Both the position numbers and the translations under genes were made by a program. A DNA stretch of 24,000 nucleotides from Pusillimonas sp035515275 (GTDB lineage Bacteria > Pseudomonadota > Gammaproteobacteria > Burkholderiales > Burkholderiaceae_B), in NCBI RefSeq assembly GCF_035515275.1, contig NZ_DATJBQ010000024.1:1-24000 (forward strand). Direction: 5' to 3'. Within the stretch, counting starts at the first letter, position 1; the number at the start of each line of letters is the position of its first letter. The notes beneath the pieces were generated by a model. It saw only the letters and a program-made list of their open reading frames with translations, was not told where the DNA came from and ran no database searches. Shown piece by piece: positions 22,363-24,000 of the stretch.

Positions 22363-22955
22363 GCAAGATAGGCCTGCTGGGCGGCAGTTTTGACCCCGTG
22401 CACCTGGCCCATACGGCTCTGGCCCGGGCCGCCTTGCACGAACTGTCGCTGGACGAAGTACAACTGATACCGGCGAGCCAGCCCTGGCAACGCGAAACCC
22501 TGGCAGCAACCCCGCTGCAGCGCCTGGCCATGCTCAAGATCGCCGTACGCGACGAGCCCAAGCTGCGCATCAATACCATCGAAATAGACCGCGGCGGCCC
22601 GACCTACACCATCGACACCCTGCGCCAGCTGCCTAACGGCCCGGAATATGTGTGGATACTGGGTGCCGACCAGTTGGCCAATTTTTGCACCTGGCATCAT
22701 TGGCGCGACATCGCCGCGCTGGTGCGCCTGGGGGTGGCCCGACGGCCCGGGGCCGACGCAGCCGCGCCGGCCCAATTGCAGGTGCTGCTCGACCAACTGA
22801 AGCGCCCGTTGCTGCAATTGCCGTTTCCGGCAATGGACGTATCGGCGACTGCGATCCGCGAACGGCTGGCCAGGGGCGATTCAGTTCAGGGTTTGCTTCA
22901 CCCCGAGGTTGCCCAATACATTGATTTTCACAAACTATACCGGCCGAACGCCTAA
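22353..22955 (+). CDS. nadD: Nicotinate-nucleotide adenylyltransferase
   Basis: Transfers AMP to nicotinate mononucleotide, forming deamido-NAD in NAD synthesis. It is 200 aa. The nucleotidyltransferase motif GGSFDPVHLAH is at 10-20, and the C-terminal VSATAIRERLARG corresponds to the usual ISSTxIR motif. ATG 22353 overlaps the hemF end by ten bases and puts the motif at its usual distance from the N-terminus; an in-frame upstream ATG at 22281 lies deep inside hemF. It heads the widely conserved nadD-rsfS-rlmH cluster. Confidence 0.95.
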   Translation: MALSKIGLLGGSFDPVHLAHTALARAALHELSLDEVQLIPASQPWQRETLAATPLQRLAMLKIAVRDEPKLRINTIEIDRGGPTYTIDTLRQLPNGPEYVWILGADQLANFCTWHHWRDIAALVRLGVARRPGADAAAPAQLQVLLDQLKRPLLQLPFPAMDVSATAIRERLARGDSVQGLLHPEVAQYIDFHKLYRPNA

Positions 22956-22984
22956 TTCGCTCCTCATCAAGTTATATTCTTCTT

Positions 22985-23377
22985 ATGGACATACAAAAAC
23001 TGCAACGGCTGGTCATTGACGCGCTTGAAGACGTCAAGGCTCAGGATATCAAGGTGTTCAATACCACCCATATCACCAGCCTGTTCGACCGCGTCGTCAT
23101 CGCCAGCGGCACTTCCAACCGCCAGACTCGCGCGCTTGCCGAAAGCGTGGCTGACGCCGCCCGTAAAAATAAAGTCACGATTGTGGCCTACGAAGGCCAG
23201 GATACCGGCGAATGGGTCCTGCTCGATCTGGGCGACATCGTGGTGCACTGCATGCAGCCGGGCATCCGACAATACTACAACCTCGAAGAAGTCTGGGGCG
23301 ACAAGCCGGTACGGGTCAAACTGTTGCCACAGTCGACACAGCCGGTCGCACCCCTTTCTTACGACCCCGACGAATAA
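22985..23377 (+). CDS. rsfS: Ribosomal silencing factor RsfS
   Basis: 130-aa factor that binds ribosomal protein L14 and prevents subunit joining when nutrients are scarce. Family residues are visible in KAQDIKVFNTTHITSLFDRVVIASGTSNRQ, EGQDTGEWVLLDLGDIVVHCM and QYYNLEEVWGDKP. It lies between nadD (29 bp upstream) and rlmH (13 bp downstream), the usual order. The Shine-Dalgarno is weak. Confidence 0.95.
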   Translation: MDIQKLQRLVIDALEDVKAQDIKVFNTTHITSLFDRVVIASGTSNRQTRALAESVADAARKNKVTIVAYEGQDTGEWVLLDLGDIVVHCMQPGIRQYYNLEEVWGDKPVRVKLLPQSTQPVAPLSYDPDE

Positions 23378-23390
23378 GCCCGCCCGGCTC

Positions 23391-23861
23391 ATGAAGCTGC
23401 TCGTCATCGCTGTGGGCCATCGCATGCCTGACTGGGTCGAGCAGGCCTGGGCTGATTACTCGCGACGCCTGCCCCCAGACTGCTCACTAGAGCTGCGCGA
23501 GATCAAGCCGGAACCGCGCAGCACAGGCAAGACCCCCGCACAAATGATGCAGGCCGAGGCGCGACGCATCGAGGCGGCCATACCGGCAAATGCCTTGCGC
23601 ATTGCACTGGACGAACGCGGCCGCGACCTCACCACGCAAAAACTGGCAACCGAACTTGAGGGCTGGCGCGGCCAGGGCCGCGACGTGGCGTTGCTGGTTG
23701 GCGGACCCGACGGCCTGGATGGCGAACTGAAGAAAAGCTGCAGCAGCATGATGCGGCTGTCTTCGTTAACGCTTCCCCACCCCATGGTTCGCGTGGTGCT
23801 GGCTGAACAGCTCTACCGTGCCTGGGCTATTATGGTCAACCACCCCTATCACCGCGCATGA
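23391..23861 (+). CDS. rlmH: 23S rRNA pseudouridine-1915 N3-methyltransferase
   Basis: SPOUT-class methyltransferase that modifies pseudouridine 1915 in helix 69 of 23S rRNA in the assembled ribosome. It is 156 aa (E. coli 155). It begins MKLLVIAVGHRMPDWVEQAW, with LDERG (73-77), the SAM-binding knot LLVGGPDGL (101-109), and TLPHPMVRVVLAEQLYRAW at the end. The start is fixed by this N-terminus; the frame is open much further upstream inside rsfS. In several relatives I recall maf next; here pyruvate kinase follows after 26 bases. Confidence 0.95.
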   Translation: MKLLVIAVGHRMPDWVEQAWADYSRRLPPDCSLELREIKPEPRSTGKTPAQMMQAEARRIEAAIPANALRIALDERGRDLTTQKLATELEGWRGQGRDVALLVGGPDGLDGELKKSCSSMMRLSSLTLPHPMVRVVLAEQLYRAWAIMVNHPYHRA

Positions 23862-23887
23862 CGCACCGACCCTCAAAGGTTTAAAGC

Positions 23888-24000
23888 ATGCTACAACGCC
23901 GCACCAAGATCGTCGCAACGCTGGGTCCGGCCAGCTCCACCGACGAGGTCATCGAACGCCTGATCCTGGCAGGAATGGACGTGGCGCGCCTGAACTTCTC
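23888..24000 (+). CDS. pyk: Pyruvate kinase, N-terminal part (cut by window end)
   Basis: The 37 complete codons begin MLQRRTKIVATLGPASS and continue through VIERLILAGMDVARLNFS. This matches the pyruvate kinase N-terminus (RRTKIVATLGPAS...GMNVARLNFSHG). The enzyme makes pyruvate and ATP from phosphoenolpyruvate. An AAAGG about eight bases before the ATG supports the start. The rest of the gene lies outside the window. Confidence 0.92.
   Translation, partial: MLQRRTKIVATLGPASSTDEVIERLILAGMDVARLNF

Noticed and set aside
23016..23390. Extended frame upstream of rlmH suggesting a fusion protein
   Set aside because: It is the out-of-frame shadow of rsfS. RlmH begins at its conserved MKLLVIAVGH at 23391.

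Overview
The window looks like chromosomal DNA of a betaproteobacterium in the order Burkholderiales, most likely family Alcaligenaceae (Bordetella/Pusillimonas/Advenella-like). The evidence is moderately high GC, the protein families, and housekeeping neighbourhoods such as nit-tldD and rsfS-rlmH. I cannot resolve the genus. No mobile element, tRNA, rRNA or CRISPR array was seen.

Layout. Positions 1-1341 hold a DAHP synthase gene (aroG, minus strand). Its leader contains a small ORF too short for ordinary gene calling: a 27-codon peptide with the run FFYFFTFP, followed by an intrinsic terminator, so it has the form of a phenylalanine attenuator. Positions 1416-8847 are an ectoine module. An EhuBCDA-type ABC importer on the plus strand converges on an ectR-ectA-ectB-ectC-ectD operon on the minus strand, and they meet at a strong hairpin terminator. 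EctA, EctB and EctC make ectoine from aspartate semialdehyde, EctD hydroxylates it, Ehu probably recovers it from outside, and the MarR-type EctR probably controls the set. The ect operon has a near-consensus sigma-70 promoter whose -10 box lies inside a palindrome. Between ehuB and ehuC is a heptanucleotide tandem repeat of about 12 units (ACAAACG).

Positions 8918-12649 carry tldD and a nitrilase-family gene (minus), an H-NS-like nucleoid protein (plus) and a DUF4136 lipoprotein (minus). Positions 12788-16507 carry pepN and fbp (plus), with fbp starting at TTG. Positions 16565-19110 carry a quinone oxidoreductase and a HerA/YjgR-like ATPase (minus). Positions 19245-24000 are a plus-strand housekeeping run: yebC, purD, hemF, nadD, rsfS, rlmH and the first 37 codons of a pyruvate kinase.

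The points most worth following up are the Phe-rich leader and attenuator of aroG, the heptamer repeat inside the ehu operon, the similar AT-rich palindromes at the ect and ehu promoters, and the altered ligand pocket of the EhuB-like protein.
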